Of a stretch of 64,000 nt of DNA, positions 43,248-53,159 are shown piece after piece. The notes beneath the pieces were generated by a model. That model was not told the origin of the DNA, did not search any database, and saw only the letters and a program-made list of their open reading frames with translations. A program made the position numbers and the translations under genes. Source of the stretch: Clostridium_AI sp964409685 (lineage in GTDB: Bacteria; Bacillota; Clostridia; Lachnospirales; Lachnospiraceae); NCBI GenBank assembly GCA_964409685.1, contig CAYPEJ010000006.1, positions 62,001-126,000 of the forward strand. The letters are read 5' to 3'. Every line of letters begins with the position of its first letter. The first letter of the stretch is position 1.

Positions 43248-44783
43248 ATGTCTAGAAAATACAAAAAAATGATCTACAACCGTATTTTCATCACAGGAGT
43301 ACTAATCATAATTCAAGTTGCATGGTTAATCATTTGGTTTAACAATCTTTTTGAACACCATGCATTTATTAATACGCTATTCACAGTATTAAGCATAATA
43401 TTTGTACTCGTAATTATAAGTAAAGACGGAAATCCTGCATTTAAAATCGGTTGGCTTATTTTAATTATGGTAACCCCACTTTTCGGAGCTCTTCTATATT
43501 TATTTTCAGGAGACAACAAACCGTCGAGAAAATTAAGAAAAAAGCTTGATGCAGAAGAAACGCGGTTAAGACAGTACTTAGTCCAAGACCAAGAAGTATT
43601 TCATGAAATAAGTCAAATGGAAGAACGAGTAAGTGGAACTTGCCAATACCTAAATAACCTAAGTGGTTATCCAGTTTACAAAAATACAGAAGTAGTTTAC
43701 TACCCAATCGGTGAAAAAATGTACGAAAGTATGTTAGAAGAATTAGAAAAGGCCCAACATTACATTTTCCTAGAGTACTTTATCATAAGTGAAGGAATCA
43801 TGTGGAATCGAATATTAGAGATATTAACAAGAAAAGCCCAAGAAGGTCTTGATGTTCGACTTATCTACGATGATATGGGATGTTTAACTTTATTACCACC
43901 AGGATACGAAAAAGAGCTAGAACGAAGAGGAATTAAATGTATCGTCTTTAATCCAGTTGTTCCATTCCTATCCTTAGTAATGAACAATCGTGACCACAGA
44001 AAAATTATTGTTATTGATGGGCATACTGCATTTAACGGTGGTATTAACTTATCCGATGAGTATATCAACGAAAAGTTACGTTTTGGTCACTGGAAAGACA
44101 CTGGTGTCATGTTACAAGGTGAAGCCGTTTGGAATTTTACTATTATGTTCTTAAATATGTGGAATGCATTAAGACCAACCGATGATAACGTAGAACAATA
44201 CAAACCACATGTTCATCACCTAGAGTCGTTTCAAAACGATGGATTTGTGCAGCCATTTGCAGATAGTCCTTTGGATGGAGAGTCTGTAGCAGAAAATGTA
44301 TATTTAGAAATTATAAACCAAGCGAAAAAATATGTGTACATTTTTACCCCATATCTTATCTTAGATAACGAAATGAAAACAGCCTTATGTCTTGCTGCAA
44401 AGCGTGGCGTTGATGTTAGATTAGTAACCCCAGGGGTTCCAGATAAGAGAACCGTATATCGCTTAACTCGTGCCAACTATACACCGCTATTACGAGCAGG
44501 AGTGAAAATCTATGAGTACACCCCAGGTTTTCTTCATGCAAAGAGTTACGTATGTGATGATAAATTTGGTATCGTAGGAACCATTAATATGGACTACCGA
44601 AGTTTATATCTTCATTTTGAATGTGGAACCTTTATTTATGATTCTAAAATGATTCAGGATTTAAAAGCCGATACGCTAGAAACGATTGAATTGAGTAGAG
44701 AGATTACGATAAAAGATGGGAAAATGGGATACTTAGGGAAATTGTATGATGCGATTTTACAAATTCTTGCACCGTTGTTTTAA
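43248..44783 (+). CDS. cls: Cardiolipin synthase
   Basis: A 511-residue phospholipase-D-family enzyme joining two phosphatidylglycerols to cardiolipin. It has two N-terminal membrane helices (about 10-32 and 38-85, including the PLD-nuclease N-terminal segment) and two HKD motifs, HRKIIVIDGHTAFNGG and HAKSYVCDDKFGIVGT. Length is typical of bacterial Cls. Ribosome site AGGAGGAA, monocistronic between terminators. Acts in the cytoplasmic membrane. Confidence 0.95.
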   Translation: MSRKYKKMIYNRIFITGVLIIIQVAWLIIWFNNLFEHHAFINTLFTVLSIIFVLVIISKDGNPAFKIGWLILIMVTPLFGALLYLFSGDNKPSRKLRKKLDAEETRLRQYLVQDQEVFHEISQMEERVSGTCQYLNNLSGYPVYKNTEVVYYPIGEKMYESMLEELEKAQHYIFLEYFIISEGIMWNRILEILTRKAQEGLDVRLIYDDMGCLTLLPPGYEKELERRGIKCIVFNPVVPFLSLVMNNRDHRKIIVIDGHTAFNGGINLSDEYINEKLRFGHWKDTGVMLQGEAVWNFTIMFLNMWNALRPTDDNVEQYKPHVHHLESFQNDGFVQPFADSPLDGESVAENVYLEIINQAKKYVYIFTPYLILDNEMKTALCLAAKRGVDVRLVTPGVPDKRTVYRLTRANYTPLLRAGVKIYEYTPGFLHAKSYVCDDKFGIVGTINMDYRSLYLHFECGTFIYDSKMIQDLKADTLETIELSREITIKDGKMGYLGKLYDAILQILAPLF

Positions 44784-44823
44784 AAGGGTTACAAAATTTT
44801 TGTGAAAATGTATAAAGTTACGT

Positions 44824-44862
44824 AAAAATGGTGACAGTGATTAAGACTGTCATCACTTTTTA
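44824..44862 (+). terminator. Intrinsic terminator of cls
   Basis: GG-TGACAGT pairs with ACTGTCA-TC around loop GATTAAG, followed by TTTTTATTT. Confidence 0.8.
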
Positions 44863-44961
44863 TTTGTCTATATTCAGAAAAAGAAAATTGTGGTACTATG
44901 TAACAGGAAAAGATTTCGAAAGAAACCCAGAACGGGAGAATAAAACAAAGGAGGTAGAAAT

Positions 44962-46689
44962 GTGAAAAAACTGCTTAAGTATCTAAGCGAATACAAAAAA
45001 GAATGTATTCTAGGGCCTCTATTTAAACTATTAGAAGCACTCTTTGAACTATTTGTTCCATTAGTTATGGCAACCATTATTGATGTGGGGATTGCAGGTA
45101 ATGACAAGCCCTATATTATGAAAATGTGTTTTGTACTTATCTTACTTGGAGTAGTCGGTTTAGCAAGCTCCATTACAGCACAATTTTTTGCAGCCAAGGC
45201 AGCCGTCGGCTTTGCTACTAAGCTACGACATGTGCTGTTTGAACATATTCAGTCATTGTCCTTTACAGAAATGGATGTTGTAGGGACGTCAACCCTTATT
45301 ACAAGAATGACAAGTGATATCAACCAAGTACAATCTGGTGTAAATATGGCACTGCGCCTATTTTTACGTTCACCATTTATCGTATTTGGTGCAATGATTA
45401 TGGCATTTACCCTAGATGTAAAATGTGCCATCATTTTTGTGTTCACCATACCGATTTTATTTGTCATTGTATTTGGAATCATGAAGATAACCATTCCTTT
45501 ATACAAACGAGTACAAGAAGGATTAGACCGCGTATTAGGAATTACAAGAGAAAATCTAACTGGTACAAGAGTAATCCGTGCTTTTAACAAGCAAGAGGAA
45601 GAAATCGAGGAATTTGACGAGAAAAATCAAACTTTAACTAACTGGCAAATCTTCGTTGGAAGAATCTCAGCACTTATGAATCCAACGACATTTATTGTAA
45701 TTAATCTAGCAACAGTAGCACTTTTATGGACAGGTGCCATTCAGGTAGATACGGGTAGAATTACACAGGGTGAAGTCATTGCACTAGTAAACTACATGTC
45801 ACAAATCCTTGTAGAATTAGTAAAACTAGCAAACCTAGTTGTCTTAGTAACCAAAGCCCTTGCATGTGCAAATCGTGTACAAGCCGTTCTAGAAGAGGAA
45901 ACTTCTATGGACATGAGCGGTACTGCTACAACAGGGAAAAATACAGATGTAATTGTTGAATTTAATCATGTAAGTTTAACGTATAAAGATGCCGGAGACG
46001 AATCTCTAACCGATATCAATTTCCAAGTAAGACGTGGAGAAACCGTAGGGATTATAGGTGGTACAGGTTCAGGTAAATCGTCCTTAGTAAATATGATTCC
46101 TCGATTCTACGATGCAACCAAAGGCGAAGTAAAAATCGACGGTATCAATGTAAAACAATATCAGATGTCCTCGTTACGGGATAAAATTGGCGTTGTTTTA
46201 CAAAAAGCTGTTCTGTTCAAAGGAACTATCCGTGAAAACTTACTTTGGGGAAATGCTGATGCGACAGAAAAGGAATTAGAGCAAGCCATAGAAGCATCTC
46301 AAGCAAAAGAATTTGTGGATCAAAAAGAAGGCAGATTGGATTTTTCAATAGAAGAAAATGCAAGAAATCTTTCAGGGGGACAAAAGCAAAGGCTTACCAT
46401 TGCCCGTGCTCTTGTTCGAAAACCAGAGATTCTTATCTTAGATGACAGCGCCTCCGCATTAGATTTTGCAACAGATGCAAGACTTCGAAAAGCCATTAAA
46501 AACTTAGATGAAAAATTAACTGTATTTATTGTTTCTCAACGTGCCTCATCCATTCAATATGCCGACAAAATCGTAGTCCTCGACGATGGGTGTGTTGCAG
46601 GAATTGGAAAGCATGAAGAGTTACTAGCTACATGCTCTGTTTATCAGGAAATTTATTATTCTCAATTTCCAAAGGAGGGCAGGAAATAA
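44962..46689 (+). CDS. Heterodimeric ABC exporter, subunit with degenerate ATP site
   Basis: A 575-residue half-transporter: six membrane helices (about 1-310) and an ATPase domain. Walker A GGTGSGKSS and signature LSGGQKQRLTIARAL are intact, but the Walker B motif reads LILDDSASALD (catalytic Glu replaced by Asp) and the switch histidine is Gln (VSQRASSI). That asymmetry marks one half of BmrCD/TM287-288-type multidrug exporters. GTG start with AAAGGAGGT ribosome site. The stop overlaps the next start by one base. Confidence 0.92.
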   Translation: MKKLLKYLSEYKKECILGPLFKLLEALFELFVPLVMATIIDVGIAGNDKPYIMKMCFVLILLGVVGLASSITAQFFAAKAAVGFATKLRHVLFEHIQSLSFTEMDVVGTSTLITRMTSDINQVQSGVNMALRLFLRSPFIVFGAMIMAFTLDVKCAIIFVFTIPILFVIVFGIMKITIPLYKRVQEGLDRVLGITRENLTGTRVIRAFNKQEEEIEEFDEKNQTLTNWQIFVGRISALMNPTTFIVINLATVALLWTGAIQVDTGRITQGEVIALVNYMSQILVELVKLANLVVLVTKALACANRVQAVLEEETSMDMSGTATTGKNTDVIVEFNHVSLTYKDAGDESLTDINFQVRRGETVGIIGGTGSGKSSLVNMIPRFYDATKGEVKIDGINVKQYQMSSLRDKIGVVLQKAVLFKGTIRENLLWGNADATEKELEQAIEASQAKEFVDQKEGRLDFSIEENARNLSGGQKQRLTIARALVRKPEILILDDSASALDFATDARLRKAIKNLDEKLTVFIVSQRASSIQYADKIVVLDDGCVAGIGKHEELLATCSVYQEIYYSQFPKEGRK

Positions 46690-48446
46690 TGACAAATAAA
46701 GATAAAAAGCAATTGCAAAAAGATACGTTTGGTAAAGTTTTAAAACGGATCAAAAAATATTGGCCATTTGTTGTGCTCTCTATTGTATTTGCAGCAGTAT
46801 CCGTAGCATTTACATTATATATACCAGTGCTTACAGGAGAAGCAATTGACCATATCATCGACAAAGGGCAAGTTGATTTTGTTGAAATCACAGCCGTTAT
46901 TCGAAAAATCGTTATCGTAATCGGAATCACTGCATTAGCCCAATGGATTATGAACGTATGTAATAACAAAATCACTTACCGCGTGGTACAAGACATTCGT
47001 TCTGAAGCGATTCGCAAAATAGAAATTCTTCCATTAAAATATTTAGACGGAAAATCTTCTGGTGAAATCGTAAGTCGTGTTATTGCAGATGTAGATCAAT
47101 TTGCAGATGGGTTACTGATGGGATTTACTCAGTTATTTACAGGGGTAATAACCATTATTGGAACATTAGGATTTATGATTGCTGTAAATATCAAAATCAC
47201 TCTAGTAGTAGTCTTGATTACGCCAATTTCTCTGTTTGTAGCAAGCTTTATTGCAAAGAAAACATATGCAATGTTTAAACTACAATCTGAGACAAGAGGG
47301 GAACTTACTGGATTTATTGATGAAATAATTGGAAATGAAAAAGTCGTACAAGCCTTTGGACACGAAGATGAGGCCATTGAAACATTCGATGAAATCAATG
47401 GACGTTTAAAAACAGCTTCGCTACGTGCAATTTTCTTTTCTTCTTTAACAAATCCAAGTACTCGATTTGTCAACAGCCTTGTATATACAGGGGTTGGAAT
47501 CACAGGTGCCTTTTCCGTTATGAGTGGAGGAATTACCATTGGTCAACTTTCGTGCTTTTTAAGCTATGCCAATCAATACACTAAGCCATTTAATGAAATA
47601 TCAGGAGTTGTCACAGAATTGCAGAATGCCCTTGCATGTGCCGCAAGAATCTTTGATTTAATTGACGAAGATGCAGAGATACAAGAACTAGAACACGCAA
47701 AGGTGTTAGAACATGTAGATGGAACAGTAGACTTACAAAATGTATATTTTTCCTATATAGCAGACCATAAATTAATACAAGATTTTAATTTACATGTAGA
47801 ACCAGGTCAAAGAGTAGCCATCGTTGGACCAACAGGATGTGGTAAGACTACTATTATTAATTTGTTAATGCGTTTTTACGATATTGACAGTGGCTCTATT
47901 AAAGTCAGTGGTGAAGATATCCGAGAAGTAACAAGAAAAAGCCTTCGTTCCAGTTATGGTATGGTATTACAGGAAACATGGCTGAAAGAAGGTACTATTC
48001 GTGAAAATATTACAATGGGTAAACCAGACGCTACAGACGAAGAAGTATTAGCAGCAGCAAAAGCATCTCATGCCCACAGTTTTATCAAGCGTCTACCAAA
48101 AGGCTATGATACTGTAATTACAGAAGATGGTGGTAGTTTATCACAAGGACAGAAGCAGCTTTTATGTATTACAAGAGTTATGCTTTGTCTACCACCAATG
48201 CTTATTTTAGACGAAGCAACTTCATCCATTGATACAAGAACTGAGATTAAGATACAAGAAGCATTTGCAAAAATGATGGAAGGTAGAACAAGCTTTATCG
48301 TAGCCCACCGCCTATCCACCATTCGCGAGGCCGACATTATCTTAGTAATGAAAGATGGAAATATTATTGAGCAAGGAAATCACGAAACCTTATTACAACA
48401 AAATGGTTTCTATGCGAACTTATACAATAGTCAGTTCCAAGCGTAA
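46689..48446 (+). CDS. Heterodimeric ABC exporter, second subunit
   Basis: A 585-residue half-transporter: membrane domain (about 25-325) and ATPase domain with Walker A GPTGCGKTT, Walker B LILDEATSSIDTRTE and switch AHRLSTI intact. Its own signature is LSQGQKQLLCITRVM, the variant form common in this subunit. With the preceding gene it gives one canonical and one degenerate ATP site, as in known exporter heterodimers. The ATG at 46689 follows GGAGGGCAGG; the ORF's upstream extension lies inside the previous gene. Substrate unknown (drugs or lipids are usual). Confidence 0.93.
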   Translation: MTNKDKKQLQKDTFGKVLKRIKKYWPFVVLSIVFAAVSVAFTLYIPVLTGEAIDHIIDKGQVDFVEITAVIRKIVIVIGITALAQWIMNVCNNKITYRVVQDIRSEAIRKIEILPLKYLDGKSSGEIVSRVIADVDQFADGLLMGFTQLFTGVITIIGTLGFMIAVNIKITLVVVLITPISLFVASFIAKKTYAMFKLQSETRGELTGFIDEIIGNEKVVQAFGHEDEAIETFDEINGRLKTASLRAIFFSSLTNPSTRFVNSLVYTGVGITGAFSVMSGGITIGQLSCFLSYANQYTKPFNEISGVVTELQNALACAARIFDLIDEDAEIQELEHAKVLEHVDGTVDLQNVYFSYIADHKLIQDFNLHVEPGQRVAIVGPTGCGKTTIINLLMRFYDIDSGSIKVSGEDIREVTRKSLRSSYGMVLQETWLKEGTIRENITMGKPDATDEEVLAAAKASHAHSFIKRLPKGYDTVITEDGGSLSQGQKQLLCITRVMLCLPPMLILDEATSSIDTRTEIKIQEAFAKMMEGRTSFIVAHRLSTIREADIILVMKDGNIIEQGNHETLLQQNGFYANLYNSQFQA

Positions 48447-48482
48447 GTTTGATGGTGATGGTAAAATTTCTCGTTACAAAAC

Positions 48483-48511
48483 TTGTATTCAAAATTAAGT
48501 GGTGTTATACT
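48483..48511 (+). promoter_or_regulatory. Promoter of the methionine aminopeptidase gene
   Basis: -35 TTGTAT (48483-48488), 17-bp spacer, extended -10 TGT-TATACT (48506-48511). Confidence 0.6.
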
Positions 48512-48583
48512 AAAACTACTAATGCCCAGTAAATCTTGGGAAAATTAATTCTGTTTGACAGAAAAGAAAGTGATGCGATAGAA

Positions 48584-49453
48584 ATGAAATTAGGCCGTAA
48601 TGACCAATGTTGGTGTGGCAGTCATAAAAAATACAAAAGCTGTCACATGGCATTTGATGAAAAAATACAAGCATATGCAGATAAAGGTGCAATCGTGCCA
48701 ACTCACGATATGATTAAGACACCAGAACAAATCGAAGGAATTCGAAAAGCAGGCGAAATCAATACAATGGTATTAAACCATGTTGAAAAGTTCGTAAAAG
48801 AAGGCATTTCCACAGGGGAATTAGACAGAATAGTACATGACTATACATTAGAACTAGGTGGGATTCCAGCGTGTTTAGGCTATTGTGGATATCCAAAGAG
48901 CGTTTGTACATCTATTAATGAAGTTGTATGTCATGGTATTCCAGATGATAACCGTATTTTAAAAAGTGGTGATATCGTAAACATTGACTGTACAACCATT
49001 TACAACGGTTACTATGGAGATGCATCCCGTATGTACTGTATTGGTGATGTAGACCCAGAAGTTCGTAAGCTTGTGGAAGTGACAAAAGAATGCTTAGAAC
49101 TTGGTTTAAAAGAAGCAAAACCATTTAATTTCATCGGTGATATCGGTTATGTCATCAATGAACATGCCACAAAACATGGTTATTCTGTAGTTCGTGATAT
49201 TTGCGGACATGGATGTGGTGTAGACTTCCACGAAGAACCATATGTAAGCCATATTGGAAATCGTGGCGAAGATATGTTGATTGTACCAGGAATGACATTT
49301 ACGATCGAGCCGATGATTAATCTTGGTGTTGCAGAGTATTATGAAGATGAAGAAGATGGATGGACAATCTCTACAGAAGATGGAAAGCCATCTGCACAAT
49401 GGGAATATACAATTTTAATTACAGAAGATGGGGCAGAGATTTTGTCTCATTAG
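48584..49453 (+). CDS. map: Type I methionine aminopeptidase with N-terminal SEC-C zinc motif
   Basis: A 289-residue enzyme that removes the initiator methionine from new proteins. An N-terminal SEC-C motif (GRNDQCWCGSHKKYKSCH, zinc-binding, as at the end of SecA) precedes the peptidase domain, whose metal ligands lie in NIDCTTIYNGYYGDAS, GHGCGVDFHEEPY and FTIEPMIN. The SEC-C extension is known in some clostridial and mycobacterial enzymes and may dock the enzyme on ribosomes. The ATG at 48584 matches MKLGRNDQCWC; no strong ribosome site is visible, so the exact start is less sure. Confidence 0.93.
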   Translation: MKLGRNDQCWCGSHKKYKSCHMAFDEKIQAYADKGAIVPTHDMIKTPEQIEGIRKAGEINTMVLNHVEKFVKEGISTGELDRIVHDYTLELGGIPACLGYCGYPKSVCTSINEVVCHGIPDDNRILKSGDIVNIDCTTIYNGYYGDASRMYCIGDVDPEVRKLVEVTKECLELGLKEAKPFNFIGDIGYVINEHATKHGYSVVRDICGHGCGVDFHEEPYVSHIGNRGEDMLIVPGMTFTIEPMINLGVAEYYEDEEDGWTISTEDGKPSAQWEYTILITEDGAEILSH

Positions 49454-49459
49454 AAAGAG

Positions 49460-49495
49460 AAAGACTGTTTGACGATGAGTTGAGCAGTCTTTTGA
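49460..49495 (+). terminator. Weak terminator after map
   Basis: AAAGACTG (49460-49467) pairs with CAGTCTTT (49485-49492) around a 17-nt loop; only a short T tail. Confidence 0.5.
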
Positions 49496-49642
49496 CATTC
49501 TAGATGTTTGTTGTTGACATGCTAGGGAAATACTTGTTAATATAAACTAAGATTTGTTTGAATAGTACATATGAGAAAATAAATATATTGAAAAAGTAAT
49601 TAAGATTATATATTGGATTGGAAATAAAGAAGGAAGTAAAAC

Positions 49643-50935
49643 ATGAAGTTGAAATTAAAGAATGTAGGTAAAATTGAAGAGGCTACGATCCAGTTTAATG
49701 GAATAACAGTCATAGCAGGGGAAAATAATACTGGTAAAAGTACAGTGGGCAAAATGTTATTTTGTACACTGAGCACATTTGATGAGATAGAAAAATTTAA
49801 TAGAGATGAGCTTGTAAAGTCTATTAAAAGACAGTTTAGTAGACATTATTATTATGAGTTGAACACAGAAGGTTATCCGCTTGTAGAACAATATAATCCA
49901 GCAGAAAGAATAGTTGAAATGCGAGAAAAATGTCTTAATGATTATGAGTTTTTAAAAAAGGAGATATATGACTTTCATAGAGAAATGGAAAAGTTTGCCT
50001 GTCGAGAATTGCCTAGAAGTTTAGTAGAGTCGGTTTCTAGAAAAGTTTTTGATATGTTAAAATTTAGTGATGAGCAGATTTTGGGGGTCCTTTTGAAAAA
50101 GTATCTTGAGGAAGAATTCTCCATGAAGGTTGCACATTTGAATTTTCTTAAGGAAGATGCAGAGGTGACATTAGATGCACAAGATAAATGCGCAGAATTT
50201 GTTGTTAGTCGTAACGAAAGTGTTACGATAAAAAAGATTGCTAATTTTTATAAACAGGTAGTTTACATTGATGATCCGTTTATATTGGATTCGTGTAGTA
50301 GTATTATGCGATTAGAAAAAATGAATAAATTTCAACATCAAGTAGATTTACTTAATAAATTGAAGAGAGAGAAGAGTAGTGACTTTGGACTTTTAGATGA
50401 ATATGTAGTAGATAAAAAGTTGGATTCTATATATTCATTATTAAGTCAGGTTTGTGATGGAGAACTTGAAGTTACATCCAATATGAATACTAATTCATTT
50501 TTATTTAAGACAAGTAAGCTAGACGATTCATTAGATATTACAAATCTTTCAACAGGACTAAAAAGTTTTGTAATACTTAGGCGTTTACTTCAAAATGGAA
50601 GTATTGATGAAAATAGTGTAGTAATACTAGATGAACCAGAGATACATTTACACCCAGATTGGCAGTTGAAATATGCAGAGATAATAGTTTTGATTCAGAA
50701 GGAATTTGGGATAAAAATCATGTTGAATACTCATAGTCCTTATTTTTTGAATGCAATAGAAGTTTATTCTAAAAAGTATGGCATACAAAAAAAATGTAAA
50801 TATTATTTTGCACAAGAAGAAAATACAAGAACTAAATTAATAGATGTAACAGAACGTACAGAGTTGATTTATGACAAATTAGCAAGTTCACTACAAGTGT
50901 TAGAAAATTTGGAGTATAGGTATGGAGATGAATAG
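49643..50935 (+). CDS. AAA/OLD-like ATPase, defence-type
   Basis: A 430-residue ABC/SMC-related ATPase of the AAA_15/AAA_21 kind: Walker A AGENNTGKSTVGK at about residues 29-41, a helical insertion (about 60-280), signature-like LSTGLKSFVILRRL, and Walker B VVILDEPEIHLHPDW with NTHSPYFLNAI as switch. This layout is shared by OLD, PrrC/RloC, Septu PtuA and AriA ATPases, which sense phage. It lacks a fused Toprim or nuclease domain; the effector is probably the protein of the overlapping next gene. TTGACA at 49514-49519 is a likely -35. Role in defence is inference. Confidence 0.85.
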   Translation: MKLKLKNVGKIEEATIQFNGITVIAGENNTGKSTVGKMLFCTLSTFDEIEKFNRDELVKSIKRQFSRHYYYELNTEGYPLVEQYNPAERIVEMREKCLNDYEFLKKEIYDFHREMEKFACRELPRSLVESVSRKVFDMLKFSDEQILGVLLKKYLEEEFSMKVAHLNFLKEDAEVTLDAQDKCAEFVVSRNESVTIKKIANFYKQVVYIDDPFILDSCSSIMRLEKMNKFQHQVDLLNKLKREKSSDFGLLDEYVVDKKLDSIYSLLSQVCDGELEVTSNMNTNSFLFKTSKLDDSLDITNLSTGLKSFVILRRLLQNGSIDENSVVILDEPEIHLHPDWQLKYAEIIVLIQKEFGIKIMLNTHSPYFLNAIEVYSKKYGIQKKCKYYFAQEENTRTKLIDVTERTELIYDKLASSLQVLENLEYRYGDE

Positions 50936-51563
50936 TTTAGAAATTTTTTGTAATAATATGTCTACATTTAAGGATACGTCATTTGATAAAGCAGCATTTC
51001 TTAGAAGTAAAAACAATAAGAGAAAGGATGATTCTGGAAAGGTATCAGATTGCAAAAAGGAGTACTATATGACACTGTCTGAAATAGAGGTTATTGATTT
51101 TGATGGTGTTATAGCAAATTATGCAAGTTCTTTGGGTATTGGAGAACATCGTCCATGTTCTAGTGATGCTTTGTATAAAGATGAGATGGGGCAATTCTAT
51201 TTTGTTGAGTTTAAGAATGGAAAAATGAAAATGAGTACACAGTACAATGTCATGGAGAAAATATATAACGATTTGTTGATTTTTTGTGACATCATGGGGC
51301 AGACTGTATCTTTTTGCAGAGAAAATGTAAACTTTATATTAGTTTATAATGAATCAAAAAATTTGTCTGAGGAAACAAAAGAATTGGACAAAATAGATCA
51401 AGAGTCATCTAAAACTAAAATAGCAAAACATTTTACGAAAAAGGCAAAGAAGAAATTTATTCGATTTGATTTGGGAAAATTTGAGGGACTATATTTCAAA
51501 GAAGTTTTCACATTTACAGAAAAGGAATTTGAGAAAGAATTCCTTAGTAAAATTCATAGTTAG
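50922..51563 (+). CDS. Probable PD-(D/E)XK nuclease-like partner of the ATPase
   Basis: A 213-residue soluble protein with no family that I can name. The segment SSDALYKDEMGQFYFVEFKNGK (22 residues, about 86-107) has the arrangement Asp...Glu-x-Lys on a strand-turn-strand, the PD-(D/E)XK nuclease core, followed by a helix (NVMEKIYNDLLIF) as in that fold. The C-terminus is lysine-rich (KHFTKKAKKKFIRF). The gene overlaps the ATPase by 14 bp with its own GGAG ribosome site, so the two are made together. A sensor ATPase plus small nuclease would be an anti-phage pair in the manner of Septu, but here the nuclease is not HNH. Prediction is moderate. Confidence 0.6.
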   Translation: MEMNSLEIFCNNMSTFKDTSFDKAAFLRSKNNKRKDDSGKVSDCKKEYYMTLSEIEVIDFDGVIANYASSLGIGEHRPCSSDALYKDEMGQFYFVEFKNGKMKMSTQYNVMEKIYNDLLIFCDIMGQTVSFCRENVNFILVYNESKNLSEETKELDKIDQESSKTKIAKHFTKKAKKKFIRFDLGKFEGLYFKEVFTFTEKEFEKEFLSKIHS

Positions 51564-51595
51564 AAATTAAATAGTGTAACATACATAGTTAATGT

Positions 51596-51641
51596 AGAAG
51601 AATGTACAGATTATTTATTTAATCAACATTCTTCTGTTTTA
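51596..51641 (+). terminator. Terminator of the ATPase-nuclease pair
   Basis: AGAAGAATGT (51596-51605) and ACATTCTTCT (51626-51635) are perfect complements around a 20-nt loop, then GTTTTAT. Confidence 0.65.
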
Positions 51642-51660
51642 TATTCACATGAATTTCAAT

Positions 51661-51689
51661 TTGTTATTTTATTTGTTATAGGGTATAAT
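51661..51689 (+). promoter_or_regulatory. Promoter of the xpaC-telA unit
   Basis: -35 TTGTTA (51661-51666), 17-bp spacer, consensus -10 TATAAT (51684-51689). Confidence 0.7.
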
Positions 51690-51725
51690 TATGGGTAATA
51701 GTTACTTATTGTTAAGGAGGTAAGT

Positions 51726-53126
51726 ATGTACAATAAGAATTTGGGAGACCATATTAAGGATATCGTGGAAGATGCAGTAAAATCCTGTGATTACAGTGAT
51801 TTAAATAGAAAAATTAAAAATACAGTAGAAAAAGCGGTAGATGACTGTAAACGAGCAACCAATGGATTTGTCCATGGTAATGATCCTCACGACCAGTGGA
51901 TTCGGGGGGGTTATTTCGGTGGACATCAGTCCAATAATAGAAATCAGAATACAAATCAAAATCAAGGGCGAAATTTCGGTCACACTTCATTTGGAAACGA
52001 TCCATTTCGTGGTACATCATTTGAACAAGGGACAAGTAGTCAGGCACAGAATGCTTACGGAAAGCAACAAGAGTTTAGTCGTAATCGAGTTCGAAAGCAA
52101 AAGCAAAATCAATACTACAACCCCCAAAATGGCTCCTATAACCATAGAACACAAACCAAACCAGCCGTTACTAATACAAAGGCAGTAAAAGGAAGTGTAT
52201 CCAGCGTATTAGGAACTATCTTTGGAGGAGTAGGTGTATTTTTATTTGGAGCTGGTTCTATAGCGTTGTTGGTTGAATGTATTACAAATGGATTTACATC
52301 AGGAGAAGGTGTTGCTTCATTTGTAGTGGCTATTATATTCACAATGTTAAGTGCTTGGTGGCTTGCATCTAGTAGGCGAAGAAAAAAATATATTACTCGT
52401 TATCAAAAGTATAGATTTTTACTACAAAAGAATAAATTTTGTGAGACAAAACGATTAGCAGATATGGCAAATGTATCAGAGAAACAAGTTGTAAAAGACT
52501 TGAATTGCATGACTTCGGAATTATTATTTCCAGAAGGTCGTTTTGATGATAAAAAGAAATATTTTATGTTAGATGAAGCAACTTATAAGCAATACGAAGC
52601 AGCACAACAAAGTTATCAAGACAGGGCAAAAGCAGATGAGGAAATCAAAAAAGCAGAAGCCGAAAAGCAGGAACAAAGAAAAATTAATCCAGAATTAGCA
52701 AAGGCAATCGAAGAAGGACAAACTTATTTGAAAGGAATTCGTGAAGCCAATGACGACATTCCAGGAGAAGAAATCAGTAGAAAACTTGATCAATTAGAAG
52801 ATATCATTCGTAAAATATTTGTTTGTGTAGAAAAACACCCAGAGAAATTACCTGAGATTCGAAAATTGATGGAGTACTATTTACCAATTACGATGAAGTT
52901 GGTAAATGCCTATAAAGAATTTGACAGTCAACCAGTACAAGGTGAAAACATCTCTAAATCCAAGAAAGAAATCGAAGATACCCTTGATACCATCGATCTT
53001 GCATTCCAAAAATTGATGGATAGCTTATATGAAGAGGAAGCCATGGAAGTATATTCCGACATCTCCGTATTGAATGCACTATTTGCACAAGAGGGATTAA
53101 CAAAAAATGATTTCGAGATGAAATAA
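51726..53126 (+). CDS. xpaC: XpaC-family membrane protein
   Basis: A 466-residue protein. Residues about 55-155 are an Asn/Gln-rich disordered linker; two membrane helices (about 160-185 and 192-212) follow; the C-terminal half is helical and cytoplasmic (RYQKYRFLLQKNKFCETKRLADMANVSEKQVVKDL, spanning about 222-256, then a charged coiled coil rich in Lys/Glu, and a four-helix-like end). This matches the 5-bromo-4-chloroindolyl-phosphate-hydrolysis (XpaC) family, whose real function is unknown. It precedes a TelA-family gene, the usual partnership. Good ribosome site AAGGAGGTAAG. Confidence 0.8.
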   Translation: MYNKNLGDHIKDIVEDAVKSCDYSDLNRKIKNTVEKAVDDCKRATNGFVHGNDPHDQWIRGGYFGGHQSNNRNQNTNQNQGRNFGHTSFGNDPFRGTSFEQGTSSQAQNAYGKQQEFSRNRVRKQKQNQYYNPQNGSYNHRTQTKPAVTNTKAVKGSVSSVLGTIFGGVGVFLFGAGSIALLVECITNGFTSGEGVASFVVAIIFTMLSAWWLASSRRRKKYITRYQKYRFLLQKNKFCETKRLADMANVSEKQVVKDLNCMTSELLFPEGRFDDKKKYFMLDEATYKQYEAAQQSYQDRAKADEEIKKAEAEKQEQRKINPELAKAIEEGQTYLKGIREANDDIPGEEISRKLDQLEDIIRKIFVCVEKHPEKLPEIRKLMEYYLPITMKLVNAYKEFDSQPVQGENISKSKKEIEDTLDTIDLAFQKLMDSLYEEEAMEVYSDISVLNALFAQEGLTKNDFEMK

Positions 53127-53159
53127 TATATTATTGAACTGTAATTAGGAGGAATGAAA

